64,000 nucleotides of DNA from Kineosporiaceae bacterium (GCA_016713225.1 JADJPO010000006.1:124001-188000); one strand, 5' to 3'; numbered from the stretch's first letter, positions 24,062 to 33,229 are shown. The notes: generated by a model from the letters alone, not told the origin. A program made the numbers and translations.

Positions 24062-25117
24062 TCAGCAGCGGACCGTGAGGGCCAGGGGGTCGGCGCTGGC
24101 CCGCAGCACGCGGGCGGTGCCGGCGGCATCGCCGTCCAGCTGAACGTGCAGGGGGTGTTCGGCGCGGATCTCGACAGTCCTGGCGCGCAGGTGCTGGACC
24201 ACGGGATGCCCCCGGCGGCTGCGCGTGAGCACGGTCGCGATCACGGCACCCCAGCCCACCACACCCCGCGGTGCCACCACGGCGAGGTCGAGCCAGCCGT
24301 CGTCCAGCTCGGCGTCCGGCATCAGCGGGAAGCCACCGATCAGCTCGCCGCAGTTGCCCACCAGCACGCTGCGGACCCAGCGGTGGACGACCTCGTGGTC
24401 GTCCAGCTTGATCGCCACCCGGACCCGCGGTCCGCTGAGCTTGCGGGTGCCGGCCAGGATGTAGGCCCACCAGCCCACCCGCTGCTTGAGCTCGTGTCCG
24501 ACGCTCGCCATGACCTCGGCGTCGAAACCGATGCCGGCCATCACGCAGAAGATGTCCCGCACCGGGTCGTGGTCCTCACCGGAGTGATCGATCTCGACCC
24601 GGGCGACGTCGACCCGCCGCTCGCGAGTGCCCAGGGCGATGTCCAGGGCGGCGTCCAGATCGGTCAGCGGTAAGGAGAGATTTCGGGCCAGCAGGTTCCC
24701 GGTGCCGGCGGGCAGGATGCCCAGCGGGGTGGAGGTCCCGGCCAGGCCGGCCGCCACGGCGCGTACCGTGCCGTCGCCGCCGTAGGCCAGAACGGCCGCC
24801 GGCTGCTCGGCCAGGGCCTTCTCGGTCATCCCGGTTCCGGGGTCGTCGACGGTGGTCTGCCACCACGTGGCGGGAGCCAGGTCGTGTGCGACGGATCGGC
24901 GGGCGAGCCAGGCGGTCTCGGCGTCCAGATCGGTGATCTTGGTGGGATTGACCACCACCGCGACATGAGGACGCTGCGTCGTGCCGTCCGTGCGGGCGGC
25001 CAGGGCGGACTTCGGTGCCCGGCGTCGCCGGGACCGCCGCACGGCCAGTCCCAGCGCGGGCAGGACCGTGCCCAGGACGACCACGGTGACGGCCCAGGTG
25101 ATGCCGCCGCTCCCCAT
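24062..25117 (-). CDS. Diacylglycerol kinase family lipid kinase
   Basis: 351 residues. A short N-terminal membrane helix (ITWAVTVVVLGTVLPALGLAV) is followed by the DAGK catalytic domain: VAVVVNPTKITD at about residue 58, LAYGGDGTVRAVAAGLAG (nucleotide-binding GGDG) near 115, and LGILPAGTGNLLARNL near 138, then IFCVMAGIGFDAEVM. It phosphorylates a lipid such as diacylglycerol or a sphingosine-like base at the membrane. The ATG is 6 bases after TACGGT, so leaderless; an upstream frame to 25525 is only the antisense of serS. Confidence 0.92.
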   Translation of the reverse strand: MGSGGITWAVTVVVLGTVLPALGLAVRRSRRRRAPKSALAARTDGTTQRPHVAVVVNPTKITDLDAETAWLARRSVAHDLAPATWWQTTVDDPGTGMTEKALAEQPAAVLAYGGDGTVRAVAAGLAGTSTPLGILPAGTGNLLARNLSLPLTDLDAALDIALGTRERRVDVARVEIDHSGEDHDPVRDIFCVMAGIGFDAEVMASVGHELKQRVGWWAYILAGTRKLSGPRVRVAIKLDDHEVVHRWVRSVLVGNCGELIGGFPLMPDAELDDGWLDLAVVAPRGVVGWGAVIATVLTRSRRGHPVVQHLRARTVEIRAEHPLHVQLDGDAAGTARVLRASADPLALTVRC

Positions 25118-25202
25118 GTGCCGACCGTAGCGCCACCCGGGCGCTGCCGCTGAACCAGGCGGGGCACGACCACAAATGAGTGGCCGGACGGCCGCGGGTC
25201 GA

Positions 25203-25208
25203 TACCTT
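25203..25208 (+). promoter_or_regulatory. -10 box of leaderless serS promoter (TACCTT)
   Basis: TACCTT, six G bases, then the GTG start codon at 25215. Confidence 0.5.
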
Positions 25209-25214
25209 GGGGGG

Positions 25215-26507
25215 GTGATCGACCTGCGCCTGCTGCGCGAAGACCCTGACATCGTCCGTGCGAGCCAGCGCGCGCGTGGTGCCGACGAGTCCCTCGTCGA
25301 TGCGCTGCTCGCCGCCGAGGAGCGACGCCGCTCGAGTCTGGCCGGGTTCGAGCGTGCGCGTGCCGAACAGAATGCCCTCGGCAAGCAGGTGGCCAAGGCC
25401 TCGGGAGAGCAGAAGGCCGCGCTGCTGGCGACGACGCGCCACCTGGCCGAACAGGTCAAGGCCCTCAAGGCCGATGCCGAGGCGGCTGCGGCCGAGCTCG
25501 ACGCGCTGACCCTGCGTCTGGACAACGTGATCGAGGACGGCGCGCCGTCCGGGGGCGAGGACGACTACGTCGTGCTGCGCGAGGTGGGGACGCCGCGCGA
25601 CTTCGCCGCCGAGGGGTTCGCCGCGCGTGACCACCTCGAGCTCGGTGAGCTGATCGGGGCCATCGACACCGAGCGTGGCGTCAAGGTGTCGGGGGCACGC
25701 TTCTACTTCCTGACCGGCGTGGGCGCCCGACTCGAGCTGGCGTTGTTGATGTGCGCGGTCGACCAGGCGGTGGCAGCCGGGTTCAGCCCGATGATCACCC
25801 CGACCCTGGTCAAGCCGGAGGTCATGCGCGGCACCGGATTCCTCGGCGCGCACAGCGACGAGATCTACCACCTGCCGGCGGACGACCTGTACCTGGTCGG
25901 CACCAGTGAGGTGGCGCTGGCCGGCTACCACAGCGACGAGATCATCGACCTGTCGGCCGGCCCGCGGCGCTATGCCGGCTGGTCGGCCTGCTATCGGCGC
26001 GAGGCCGGCTCGTACGGCAAGGACACCCGCGGCATCATCCGGGTGCACCAATTCCACAAGGTCGAGATGTTCAGCTACTGCCGGCCCGAGGACGCCCACG
26101 ACGAGCACCTTCGGCTGCTCGCCTGGGAGGAGGAGATGCTCGCCAAGGTCGAGCTGCCCTACCGCGTGATCGACGTCGCGGCCGGTGATCTCGGGTCGAG
26201 CGCGGCACGCAAGTACGACTGCGAGGCCTGGGTGCCGAGCCAGGGCCGCTATCGCGAGGTCACCTCGACCTCGAACTGCACCACGTACCAGGCGCGCCGG
26301 CTCGGGGTGCGTGAGCGCAACCCGAATGCGCCCGACGGCTCGACCCGCCCGGTGGCCACGCTGAACGGCACCCTCGCCACCACGCGGTGGATCGTCTCGA
26401 TCCTGGAGAACCACCAGCAGCCGGATGGCTCGGTGGCCGTGCCGAAGGCCTTGCAGCCCTACCTCGGCGGGTTGGACGTGCTGGCGGCGCCGGGGGCCGC
26501 CGGCTGA
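25215..26507 (+). CDS. serS: Seryl-tRNA synthetase
   Basis: 430 residues, class II aminoacyl-tRNA synthetase. The N-terminal coiled-coil arm that grips the tRNA covers about residues 28-105. Class II motif 2 is YRREAGSYGKDTRGIIRVHQ then FHKVEMF; motif 3 is LNGTLATTRWIVSILENHQQ. The serine-site GTSEVALAGYHSDEI and SSNCTTYQARR-type TSTSNCTTYQARRLGVR are in place. GTG start follows TACCTT by 6 bases. The stop overlaps the next ATG by one base (TGATG), coupling the HAD phosphatase gene. Confidence 0.97.
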   Translation: MIDLRLLREDPDIVRASQRARGADESLVDALLAAEERRRSSLAGFERARAEQNALGKQVAKASGEQKAALLATTRHLAEQVKALKADAEAAAAELDALTLRLDNVIEDGAPSGGEDDYVVLREVGTPRDFAAEGFAARDHLELGELIGAIDTERGVKVSGARFYFLTGVGARLELALLMCAVDQAVAAGFSPMITPTLVKPEVMRGTGFLGAHSDEIYHLPADDLYLVGTSEVALAGYHSDEIIDLSAGPRRYAGWSACYRREAGSYGKDTRGIIRVHQFHKVEMFSYCRPEDAHDEHLRLLAWEEEMLAKVELPYRVIDVAAGDLGSSAARKYDCEAWVPSQGRYREVTSTSNCTTYQARRLGVRERNPNAPDGSTRPVATLNGTLATTRWIVSILENHQQPDGSVAVPKALQPYLGGLDVLAAPGAAG

Positions 26508-27304
26508 TGCTGATCGCCCTCGACATCGACGGCACCATCATCGACTGGAGCGAGAACCTCTCCGAGCGGGTCGAGGCGGCCATTCGCGGGGTGGTCGAGG
26601 CAGGCCACGATGTGGTGCTGGCCACCGGTCGCTCGCTGTGGGGTACCACCGAGGTGCTGCAGCGACTCGGTCTGACGACCGGCTGGGCGGTGTGCAGCAA
26701 CGGGTCGGTCACCCTGCGCCTGGACCCGCGCCGCCCGGGTGGGTACGCCATCGCCGATGTGATCACCTTCGACCCGGCGCCGGCACTGAAGCTGTTGCGC
26801 GAGTATCTGCCCGATGCGTTGTACCTGGTCGAGGGAGCCGACGTCGAGGGCGACCGGCTGGTGACCGCGGCCTTCCCCGACGGGGAACTGACCGGACCGG
26901 TTCGGATCGTGCCGTTCGAGGACCTGCTGCACCGGCCGGCCACGCGTGTGGTGGTGCGCAGCGTCGAGCACACCAATGAGGAGTTCGGTGAGCTGGTCGC
27001 CGCCAGCGGGCTGCACGGGGTCAGCTATGCCGTGGGCTGGACGGCGTGGCTCGACCTGGCCCCCGACGGTGTGAGCAAGGCCAGTGCGCTGGACGTCGTC
27101 CGCGCCCGGTTGGGTGTCCCGCGGGAGCAGACGCTGGCCGTGGGCGATGGCAGCAACGACCTGGAGATGTTCGCCTGGGCGGCCCGAGCAGTGGCGATGG
27201 GACAGGCGCGGGAGGATGTGCGTGCCGCAGCCGACGAGGTGACCGCCTCGATCGAGGATGACGGCCTGGCTCTGGTGCTGGAGCCGCTGCTGAGGGCTGT
27301 GTGA
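26507..27304 (+). CDS. HAD-superfamily phosphatase, Cof type
   Basis: 265 residues. HAD motif I is ALDIDGTIID (nucleophile Asp near residue 6), motif II VVLATGRS, the motif III Lys lies in VSKASALDVV, and motif IV is VGDGSNDLEMF. The type C2 cap of Cof/SPP-like phosphatases lies between. Substrates of this group are sugar or cofactor phosphates. It is translationally coupled to serS, a link seen in other actinomycetes, but no tRNA-related role is demonstrated. Confidence 0.92.
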   Translation: MLIALDIDGTIIDWSENLSERVEAAIRGVVEAGHDVVLATGRSLWGTTEVLQRLGLTTGWAVCSNGSVTLRLDPRRPGGYAIADVITFDPAPALKLLREYLPDALYLVEGADVEGDRLVTAAFPDGELTGPVRIVPFEDLLHRPATRVVVRSVEHTNEEFGELVAASGLHGVSYAVGWTAWLDLAPDGVSKASALDVVRARLGVPREQTLAVGDGSNDLEMFAWAARAVAMGQAREDVRAAADEVTASIEDDGLALVLEPLLRAV

Positions 27305-27367
27305 CAGACGTGACGGGTGCGACACGCGCTAAGAATTGAGCTGAGAGTAATCGGTTGAGCACTCTCC

Positions 27368-28276
27368 GTGCGCAACAATCCCTCTGTGGCACTGCGTGAA
27401 CTCCTTCCCCCCACAGCGTCCGATTCGCCCGAGGCCGGTACCGGGCAACCGGACACCGAATGCACCGACTCGATCGAGCTGATCGAGGCGGCTGCGCCGC
27501 TCACTCGGCGGCAGGCGCGGCCTCGACGACGGCGACGCAGCCCGCTCGCCGTCGGATTCGTGATCGTCGCAGCCGCTGCCACCGGCTCGGTGGCAGCGCT
27601 GATGACCTCCTCCGAGGATGCCTCGACGGGCGCCTACCCCTCGGTTCCCCCCGTACCCCCGGCTCCCAGCTCTGCGGTCGACGGCCCGACGACGTCCCCG
27701 ACGCAGGCCGAGGCCGCGCGGTCGGTCACGTCGTCCCCGCGGTTGTCCGGGCCCGGACTGGTGACCCAGCGGGCAGCCCGGGCGTCCAGTGACCCGGGCC
27801 GTCGGTCCGCCGGGGCACGGCGGATCTCCGATGTACCGGATCGTCCGGCGGCGGTGATCGACTGGCCGACTCTCACCTACACCCTGAAAGCGGCCGATGG
27901 GCCGATGGAACCGCCCTCGTTCCCGGCCGCCCCGGCCGGGTTCGCCGTGACCTCGTCATCCACCAGCACCGTGACCATCACACGCGGTCGGTACTTCACC
28001 GCGGTCGGGAAGTTGCCGGTGCGCACGGCGGCCTACGAGGTCTGCCGTCGCCAGCGGTTCTTCGTCCGGTGGCTGGCGATCGACCCGGCCGCGGTGGTCG
28101 CGGCGACGCTGGTGGACGAACGGGTCAGCACCGTGCAGAACCGGCCGGTGCACGGTTCGGCCGGGTGGATGTCGACCTTCGGCTGCGTGCAGCCGGCGCT
28201 GCGCATCGCGCCGAGTACCCTCGGCCCCGGCTCGGCAACGGTGATCGTCGAGACCCAGGTGTGGCAGCGGCGTTAG
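27368..28276 (+). CDS. Hypothetical single-pass membrane protein
   Basis: 302 residues from GTG 27368 (GTG 27386 is also possible). A cytoplasmic tail with a basic patch RPRRRRRSPL precedes one membrane helix (residues 59-79, AVGFVIVAAAATGSVAALM). Outside come a Pro/Ser/Thr-rich linker (to about 160) and a compact domain of about 120 residues with two cysteines (YEVCRRQRFF and TFGCVQPALR) that could form a disulfide. The domain family is not recognised. A TAAGAAT box lies about 35 bases upstream. Confidence 0.65.
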   Translation: MRNNPSVALRELLPPTASDSPEAGTGQPDTECTDSIELIEAAAPLTRRQARPRRRRRSPLAVGFVIVAAAATGSVAALMTSSEDASTGAYPSVPPVPPAPSSAVDGPTTSPTQAEAARSVTSSPRLSGPGLVTQRAARASSDPGRRSAGARRISDVPDRPAAVIDWPTLTYTLKAADGPMEPPSFPAAPAGFAVTSSSTSTVTITRGRYFTAVGKLPVRTAAYEVCRRQRFFVRWLAIDPAAVVAATLVDERVSTVQNRPVHGSAGWMSTFGCVQPALRIAPSTLGPGSATVIVETQVWQRR

Positions 28277-28330
28277 GCCCGCGTTAGGCCAGGAGCACGA
28301 TCGTCCGTCGCCGCTGCCCGCACCAGGGCG

Positions 28331-28380
28331 TCTCGGCCCGTCTCAGGCCAGCGCAGGCCATCTCGGGCCATCTCAGGCGT
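28331..28380. repeat. 10-bp degenerate tandem repeat, five copies
   Basis: TCTCGGCCCG, TCTCAGGCCA, GCGCAGGCCA, TCTCGGGCCA, TCTCAGGCGT in direct succession. The last copy overlaps the stop codon of the CBM48 gene. It fills the space between convergent genes. Confidence 0.7.
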
Positions 28381-28648
28381 GGAGCAGGCCACCCTCGGGG
28401 GTGAAGCCGTCGGCCTCGGGATCGTCGAACCAGTCGCCACCCTCGGCGAGATAGCGGAACCGGTACACCGAGCCCCGGGGCACGGTGACCGAGACGCTGC
28501 GGGTGCCGTTGGTGCGCTTGATCAGGGTGTGCGCGCCAGGGATCCAGGAGTTGAAATCGCCCACGACGGAGACGCGGGCCGGACTGGAGTCGGTGGGGAG
28601 AGCGAACGTGACCTTGACGTCACGTCCGGTCGGCTTACGGCGGATCAT
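28373..28648 (-). CDS. Stand-alone CBM48/isoamylase N-terminal domain protein
   Basis: 91 residues; ATG directly behind GAGGAGGTTCCC, the clearest ribosome site in the window. The whole protein is one early-set (isoamylase N) domain: RVSVVGDFNSWIPGAHTLIK, SVYRFRYLAEGGDWFDDP, ADGFTPEGG. Such domains normally sit in front of glycogen-branching or debranching catalytic domains or in AMPK-like glycogen sensors. As an isolated domain it may bind glycogen or serve as an adaptor. No glycogen gene is adjacent. Confidence 0.9.
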   Translation of the reverse strand: MIRRKPTGRDVKVTFALPTDSSPARVSVVGDFNSWIPGAHTLIKRTNGTRSVSVTVPRGSVYRFRYLAEGGDWFDDPEADGFTPEGGLLHA

Positions 28649-28864
28649 GGGAACCTCCTCGTGGCGGCGCTGTGCCACCACGGCATCCGGGTGCGGTACC
28701 ACCGCAGCGCAACCGCAGCGCCACGTGACGACCGCCGGGCAAGGGTCGTGGAGCCGGCCTGCGGGTGAACGGGACGCTGCGTCGATGGAGCGCATCGCGG
28801 GCCGGTCCCCAGTATGCCCGCTGCGGCTCACCGGGTGGGGGAGGTCGAGGTCGTTGACGGCCTG

Positions 28865-30355
28865 TCAGTGGCCCACCGGCACCGGTGCACCGGACTGAAG
28901 ATCAACGAAAGGCGGTGGCAGGTAACGCGTTCCGGCGGGGTTCGAACCGACCAGCACCAGGCCATAGGCCGCCGGGGCGAGCTCGGGCAAGGGGGGCGGA
29001 CACTCGATGGAGGTCGCCCGCCGGGAGCCCTCCTCAGCCGGGGCAGCCGAGATTGCGGCGACAGCTGCGGGAGTGGCGACAGCTGCGGGAGTGGTGGGAG
29101 TGGCTGTGGCGGGCGCGGCGGCCGGTGCCTCGGCGGCGAGTTCGGCGTGAAAGTCGTTGTTTCCGAACAGGTCGAGCGCCTCGTCCGGTGGGGTTGCAGC
29201 GTCGTCCACCGGCAGTCGGAGCGAGCGCGGCGCCGGGCGATCGGCGGACTGCCGGGCCGTCGGGCGGTCGGCGAGCGCACCGAGCGCCTTGATCGGCAAC
29301 TGCTCCGCGAACTGATGCCAGGCGAAGCGTTCGGCGTTGACGCTGCCTCGGTCCGCGACCAGCGGGGACATCAGGTCCTCGGCGATCGAGGTCCAGGTGC
29401 CCGCGTCGAAACGGTGGATGCCCTCGACCGGCAGGTACACACACCCCGCGCCACCGACCTCGGCGAACACCGAGTGATCGGTGGCGAGGACCGGTCGTCC
29501 GGCCCGGTGGGCCTCGGCGATCGGCCAGACGAAACTGCGCGGTCGGCCCAGGGCCAGGACGGCGCGAGCCCGGCCGTAGAGCGCGCTGAGTTTGCCGTCA
29601 CTGATGTCGGTGAACACCGAGACGTGGCCGCCGCAACCGGTGACCAGGTCTTCTTCGTCGTCGGTGAGCGGGGCGCCCACGACCACCAGGGAGGCGCCGT
29701 CCAGATGGGCGGTTCGGCGCAGCCGCGACCACGCCGTGATGGCCTCGGCGCGCCGGGTGTGCGGCTCGGGGCCGCCGACGGTCATCAGGTAGGGCCAGCC
29801 GGGCGGTGACCAGGCCTCGAGTCGAGCGGAGTGCTCGGCCAGACTCGGATCGAGCGGCGGGTAGAGCACCTGTGCCCGCCGGCCGGTGAGTTCCTCGACC
29901 GCGTCGGCCGTGAAGCGACTGGTGGCGATGAGGGAGTCGGCCCGGTGCAGACCGCGGATCACGGCGCGGGCTCGGAGTCGTCGCAGTGGATGGGTGCGTC
30001 GTCCACCCTCGGCGGCATCGGCCAGGCCGTCGAGCTCGTGGCAGGTCACGGCGACGGGTACCCGGTCGGCCAGAGGCGAGGTATACGGAACGTCACGCAC
30101 GTCGATCACGTGCACCAGGTCGAGGTCGGCGCTGGCTCGACGGACCTGCCGGGTGAGCCAGGTCGCGTTCTCGGCGGCGGCCAGGTGCTCGGCTGCCTGG
30201 TTGCGGGGGGCGCGGCGCGAGAGGCTGTCGGGAGCGGTCAGCACCTGGACCTGGGCGCCGGAGCGTTCCCAGGCGGTGGCTGTCAGCCGGGACAGGCGGC
30301 GCAGCGCGGGGCCGCGGGAGGGGTGAGCTCCGAGTACGAGAACTCGGGTTGGCAT
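28865..30355 (-). CDS. GT4-like glycosyltransferase with long low-complexity C-terminus
   Basis: 496 residues, ATG behind GAGGAC. It opens MPTRVLVLGAHPSRGP and has the GT-B pattern: VTCHELDGLADAAEG, DSLIATSRFTADAVEELTG, VLYPPLDPSLAEHS, PYLMTVGGPEPHTRRAEAI, SVFTDISDGKLSALYGRARA and the donor-site region ALGRPRSFVWPIAEAHRAGR. After about residue 360 it turns into an Ala/Pro/Thr-rich tail with tandem TPAAVA units encoded by 15-base repeats (about 29062-29095). Sugar and acceptor unknown. Confidence 0.8.
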   Translation of the reverse strand: MPTRVLVLGAHPSRGPALRRLSRLTATAWERSGAQVQVLTAPDSLSRRAPRNQAAEHLAAAENATWLTRQVRRASADLDLVHVIDVRDVPYTSPLADRVPVAVTCHELDGLADAAEGGRRTHPLRRLRARAVIRGLHRADSLIATSRFTADAVEELTGRRAQVLYPPLDPSLAEHSARLEAWSPPGWPYLMTVGGPEPHTRRAEAITAWSRLRRTAHLDGASLVVVGAPLTDDEEDLVTGCGGHVSVFTDISDGKLSALYGRARAVLALGRPRSFVWPIAEAHRAGRPVLATDHSVFAEVGGAGCVYLPVEGIHRFDAGTWTSIAEDLMSPLVADRGSVNAERFAWHQFAEQLPIKALGALADRPTARQSADRPAPRSLRLPVDDAATPPDEALDLFGNNDFHAELAAEAPAAAPATATPTTPAAVATPAAVAAISAAPAEEGSRRATSIECPPPLPELAPAAYGLVLVGSNPAGTRYLPPPFVDLQSGAPVPVGH

Positions 30356-30869
30356 GCTGCGTCCTCTTGGTCCTCTTGTCGCGTGTCTCCGCCGCCTGGC
30401 TCAGGCGGCGGGTATGGCCGGAATCGAACCGATACTCACCTAACTGTGACCGATCAGGTGCTCACAGTAGTCCCGAGATTCACGGGGAGTGAAGGACTAG
30501 TTCGCATGGGTGACCAAAGATCGGTCGTTTGGAGGAGGAAGCGGACGGTGATGTCGCCCGTGGCCGCTCTGTACCGCTTTGACGGGGACGGCGAGGGCAT
30601 CGAGAGTTTCGTGATTCCGCGCCGTGAGGGGGTGGGGCGATCCGAGTACGTACCGCATCTCAGATGCTCCGCAGAGTGACCGGCAGGTGTGACGAGCCCG
30701 GTCAATGAGCCCCGTAACGACCCTTGGACGACCCGACGGTGCCCCCAATGCGGCCTCGGGGAGGCATAGTGGTACCGCGCAGAGACGTGCCAGGGCTTGC
30801 ACCATGCACCCACTGGCCGCCAAAGTCACCTGTCACGTAGTACGGGTCGCAGTACGGAAGGACGTCGAA
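30356..30869. other. 514-base divergent intergenic region before the DivIVA-like gene
   Basis: Holds the hairpin at 30391-30409, nested inverted repeats CACCT...AGGTG (30437-30441/30456-30460) and CTGTGA...TCACAG (30444-30449/30462-30467), and a possible 57-codon frame 30506-30679 (MGDQRSVVWRRKRTVMSPVA) with weak ribosome site GAAGGA. I see no family for that frame and do not call it a gene. The remainder presumably contains the promoters of both divergent genes. Confidence 0.6.
30391..30409. repeat. Hairpin upstream of the GT4-like gene
   Basis: GCCGCCTG (30391-30398), GCT, CAGGCGGC (30402-30409): eight perfect pairs in the 5' untranslated region of the minus-strand glycosyltransferase. Confidence 0.5.
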
Positions 30870-31898
30870 GTGACTCAGGACCACGCCAGCCCGATCTCGG
30901 GGGACTCCTCGATCGACAGTCTCTTCGAGACCACGATGCGCGGGTACAACAAGCGCCAGGTCGACGAATACATCGGCTGGCTGCGCGCCGAGCTCAGTTC
31001 GGCTCAGGAGGATGCGCACACCGCTCGGGAGCAGTCCGAGGGCACCGTGCGCGACATGCAGCGGCTGCGCGACGACATGGCCAAGCTGCGCTCCGAGTCG
31101 TCGTTGGCCAACCGCCCGCAGCACGAGGAGGTCAGCGAGCGTCTGGCCCAGATCCTGCGACTCGCCGACGAGGAGGCCGACCAGAAGCGCGCCCGCGCCT
31201 CCGAAGAGGCCGACAGCACCCTCGAGGCCGCGCGGGACCAGTCGGCGAAGGTGCTGGAAGCCGCTCGCTCTGCCGCCGAGGGCATCATCTCCGCCGCTCG
31301 TGAGCGCGCCGAGAAGGAGGCCGCAGCGGCCAAGTCCGAGGCCGAGGCCCTGCTCGCCAGCGCCGCAGCCTCGTCGCAGTCGACGTTGGAGGACGCCGAG
31401 CACCGCGCTGCCCGGGTGCTCGCCGATGCCGACCAGCGGACGGGCCAGATCAGCTCGCTGCAGGACGAGCGGCTCGCCGCTCTGCGCGAGGTGCACACCG
31501 ACACCCTGCGCCGGCTCGAGGTGGTGCGCGGCGCCCTCGAGAAGGTGCTCACCGCCGAGATCGACGCCGGTCCGCCGGACACCGGGATCGACCCCGCCCC
31601 GCTTCCCGCCGCAGGTATGGCGCTTCGTGCCGTGGACGTCGACCTGCCGCAGGCCCCGGTGCACCACGACCGCGACGCGATGCGGACCCCGAACAGCGAA
31701 CCGGCTCCCGCGGTCGAGGATGCCGAGGACTCGGGTGCTGCGGAGTACACCGAGGGCGGCGTGGACGAGTCGGCGCTGGCCACCGGGATGATCAGTACGG
31801 ACGCCGTGGCTGCGGCTGCCCTCGAGCAGGGAGTCGAGGCCGGCGACCTGGCCGACTCGACCGACCTCAGCGGCAATCAGCTGCGCGTCGGACGCTGA
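30870..31898 (+). CDS. DivIVA-domain coiled-coil protein (Scy/FilP/Wag31-like)
   Basis: 342 residues, GTG with GGAAGGA 7 bases upstream. The N-terminal DivIVA-type segment is SIDSLFETTMRGYNKRQVDE at about residues 14-33, which anchors such proteins to curved membrane at cell poles. Residues 40-235 are a long coiled coil rich in Ala/Glu/Lys (for example EEADQKRARASEEADS). The C-terminal 100 residues are acidic and disordered. Such proteins organise polar growth and the cytoskeleton in actinomycetes. Whether it is the main DivIVA or a Scy-like accessory cannot be told from the sequence; the main DivIVA usually lies in the dcw cluster. Confidence 0.85.
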   Translation: MTQDHASPISGDSSIDSLFETTMRGYNKRQVDEYIGWLRAELSSAQEDAHTAREQSEGTVRDMQRLRDDMAKLRSESSLANRPQHEEVSERLAQILRLADEEADQKRARASEEADSTLEAARDQSAKVLEAARSAAEGIISAARERAEKEAAAAKSEAEALLASAAASSQSTLEDAEHRAARVLADADQRTGQISSLQDERLAALREVHTDTLRRLEVVRGALEKVLTAEIDAGPPDTGIDPAPLPAAGMALRAVDVDLPQAPVHHDRDAMRTPNSEPAPAVEDAEDSGAAEYTEGGVDESALATGMISTDAVAAAALEQGVEAGDLADSTDLSGNQLRVGR

Positions 31899-31907
31899 GC
31901 ACACGCT

Positions 31908-31946
31908 GTGCGCGGCCCCACCCGGGTTCGGGTCGGGGCCGCGCAC
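31908..31946. terminator. Bidirectional terminator after the DivIVA-like gene
   Basis: GTGCGCGGCCCC...GGGGCCGCGCAC pairing, extended inward by ACCCG/CGGGT with one bulge, between convergent stops at 31898 and 31967; followed by TGCGTTT. Confidence 0.8.
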
Positions 31947-31966
31947 TGCGTTTCGGGCTTGCCGGC

Positions 31967-33229
31967 TCAGCCCCGACGGCCCCAGTACTTGCGGTAGAAG
32001 GCGGCCGACTTCGGGTTCTGTGAGGTCTGGAACAGGTCACCCTTGATGTAGGCGTCCGGTTCGCTGAAGTAGTTCTCGAAGACCAGCACATCGGTGCTGT
32101 CGGCGAACAGGTGCCACATCTTGTCCATGAAGTAGGTGCTGTCGCCCGGCCCCTGCACGCCGTCCAGGCCCCACTCCGGGACGGCGAAGCCGATGCCGTG
32201 GGTCCGGGCGAAGGCGATGCCGTCCCGGAGTCCGGGCGCCCAGCTGGGGGCGATGGCCCGTTGCCAGGTGGCCTCGTCCTTGGCCAGCAGCTTGTAGCGG
32301 TTGTAGTGATCCATCGAGAGGCCGTCCACCACGTCACTGCCGGGGTACATCTGGTAGAGCGGGGCGAGCCGGTCGGTCGATCCGGTGAGCACCGTGCCGC
32401 AGTTGATGTCCATCCAGAAGGTGAATTTCGGCGACACCGCGGTCATGATCTCGGCCACGCGCCGGAAGGTGGCCTTGTACTCGTCGACCGTGTCGGTCGT
32501 GACCGACCAGGGGAACCAGTACCCGTTGGCCTCCACCCCGACGCGGATGGCGGCGTCGCCGTGGCCCGCGGCCACCAACTGTTGGGCGATCACCCGGAAG
32601 ACCTCGTCGTGGGAGCCGTCCAACACGTCGCTCCAGCGGCCCTTGCGATCCTTGGGCAGCAGTGGCAGGCCATAGGCCAGGCGGCCGTGGAAGCTCGAGA
32701 AGTCGTTCATCGCCCAGGCGCTGTTGCGGATCTCGGTCCAGGTCGAGTAGGCCGGGTAGACCGTGGCGAAGTCCATCGGGGTGCCGCGCCAGGCCCCGGC
32801 CCGGTCGGCGAGGGCAGCCGTGACCGCGCCGCCGGTCCAGATCCCGCTGTGCCACGCCAACCCCGACCGGGGTTTGCCGTACATCCGCACCGCCTGGGAC
32901 AGCGGCGCCGTCGAGGACGGGGTGGGCGTCGGCGTGGCCGTGGGTGTTGGTGATCGGGACGGCGTGGCCCGGCTCGGTGCGCCGGAGGAGGCGGCAGCAG
33001 TGGCCACCACGGGCGTGGCCTCGGATGAGGAGTTGCGCACCACCAGCGCGACGATCCCTGCGGTCACGAGCATCGCCGCGGCCACACCACCGGCCAGCAT
33101 CATCCGCCGATGGCGCATCTGGCGCTCCCAGCGCCGATCCTGGCGGGCTTGACGCGCGAGCTGAGCCAGGGCATCCAGTTCACGGCGTGACGACTGCACC
33201 GACAGTCGGTGCTGCTCGTCGGTGCCCAT
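31967..33229 (-). CDS. Membrane-anchored GH26-like glycoside hydrolase
   Basis: 420 residues. Cytoplasmic N-terminus of about 42 residues, one membrane helix (43-64), a Pro/Thr/Ser linker (PTPTATPTPTPSS), then a TIM-barrel-type domain: SGIWTGGAV, VGVEANGYWFPWS, FTFWMDINCGT, GLSMDHYNRY, FAVPEWGLDG, and VFENYFSEPDAYI. EANG and PEWG place the acid/base and nucleophile Glu residues as in GH26 beta-mannanases. It would act on extracellular polysaccharide. ATG is 6 bases after TACCGT (leaderless). The neighbouring genes give no substrate clue. Confidence 0.75.
   Translation of the reverse strand: MGTDEQHRLSVQSSRRELDALAQLARQARQDRRWERQMRHRRMMLAGGVAAAMLVTAGIVALVVRNSSSEATPVVATAAASSGAPSRATPSRSPTPTATPTPTPSSTAPLSQAVRMYGKPRSGLAWHSGIWTGGAVTAALADRAGAWRGTPMDFATVYPAYSTWTEIRNSAWAMNDFSSFHGRLAYGLPLLPKDRKGRWSDVLDGSHDEVFRVIAQQLVAAGHGDAAIRVGVEANGYWFPWSVTTDTVDEYKATFRRVAEIMTAVSPKFTFWMDINCGTVLTGSTDRLAPLYQMYPGSDVVDGLSMDHYNRYKLLAKDEATWQRAIAPSWAPGLRDGIAFARTHGIGFAVPEWGLDGVQGPGDSTYFMDKMWHLFADSTDVLVFENYFSEPDAYIKGDLFQTSQNPKSAAFYRKYWGRRG

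Noticed and set aside
28331..28380. Regular 10-bp repeats considered as a CRISPR remnant
   Set aside because: Units are too short, contiguous without spacers and degenerate; no cas genes in the window.
30411..30445. GGTTCGATTCC on the minus strand, resembling a tRNA T-loop
   Set aside because: Only three Watson-Crick pairs form in the T stem, no acceptor stem, anticodon stem or CCA-compatible end can be built around it.
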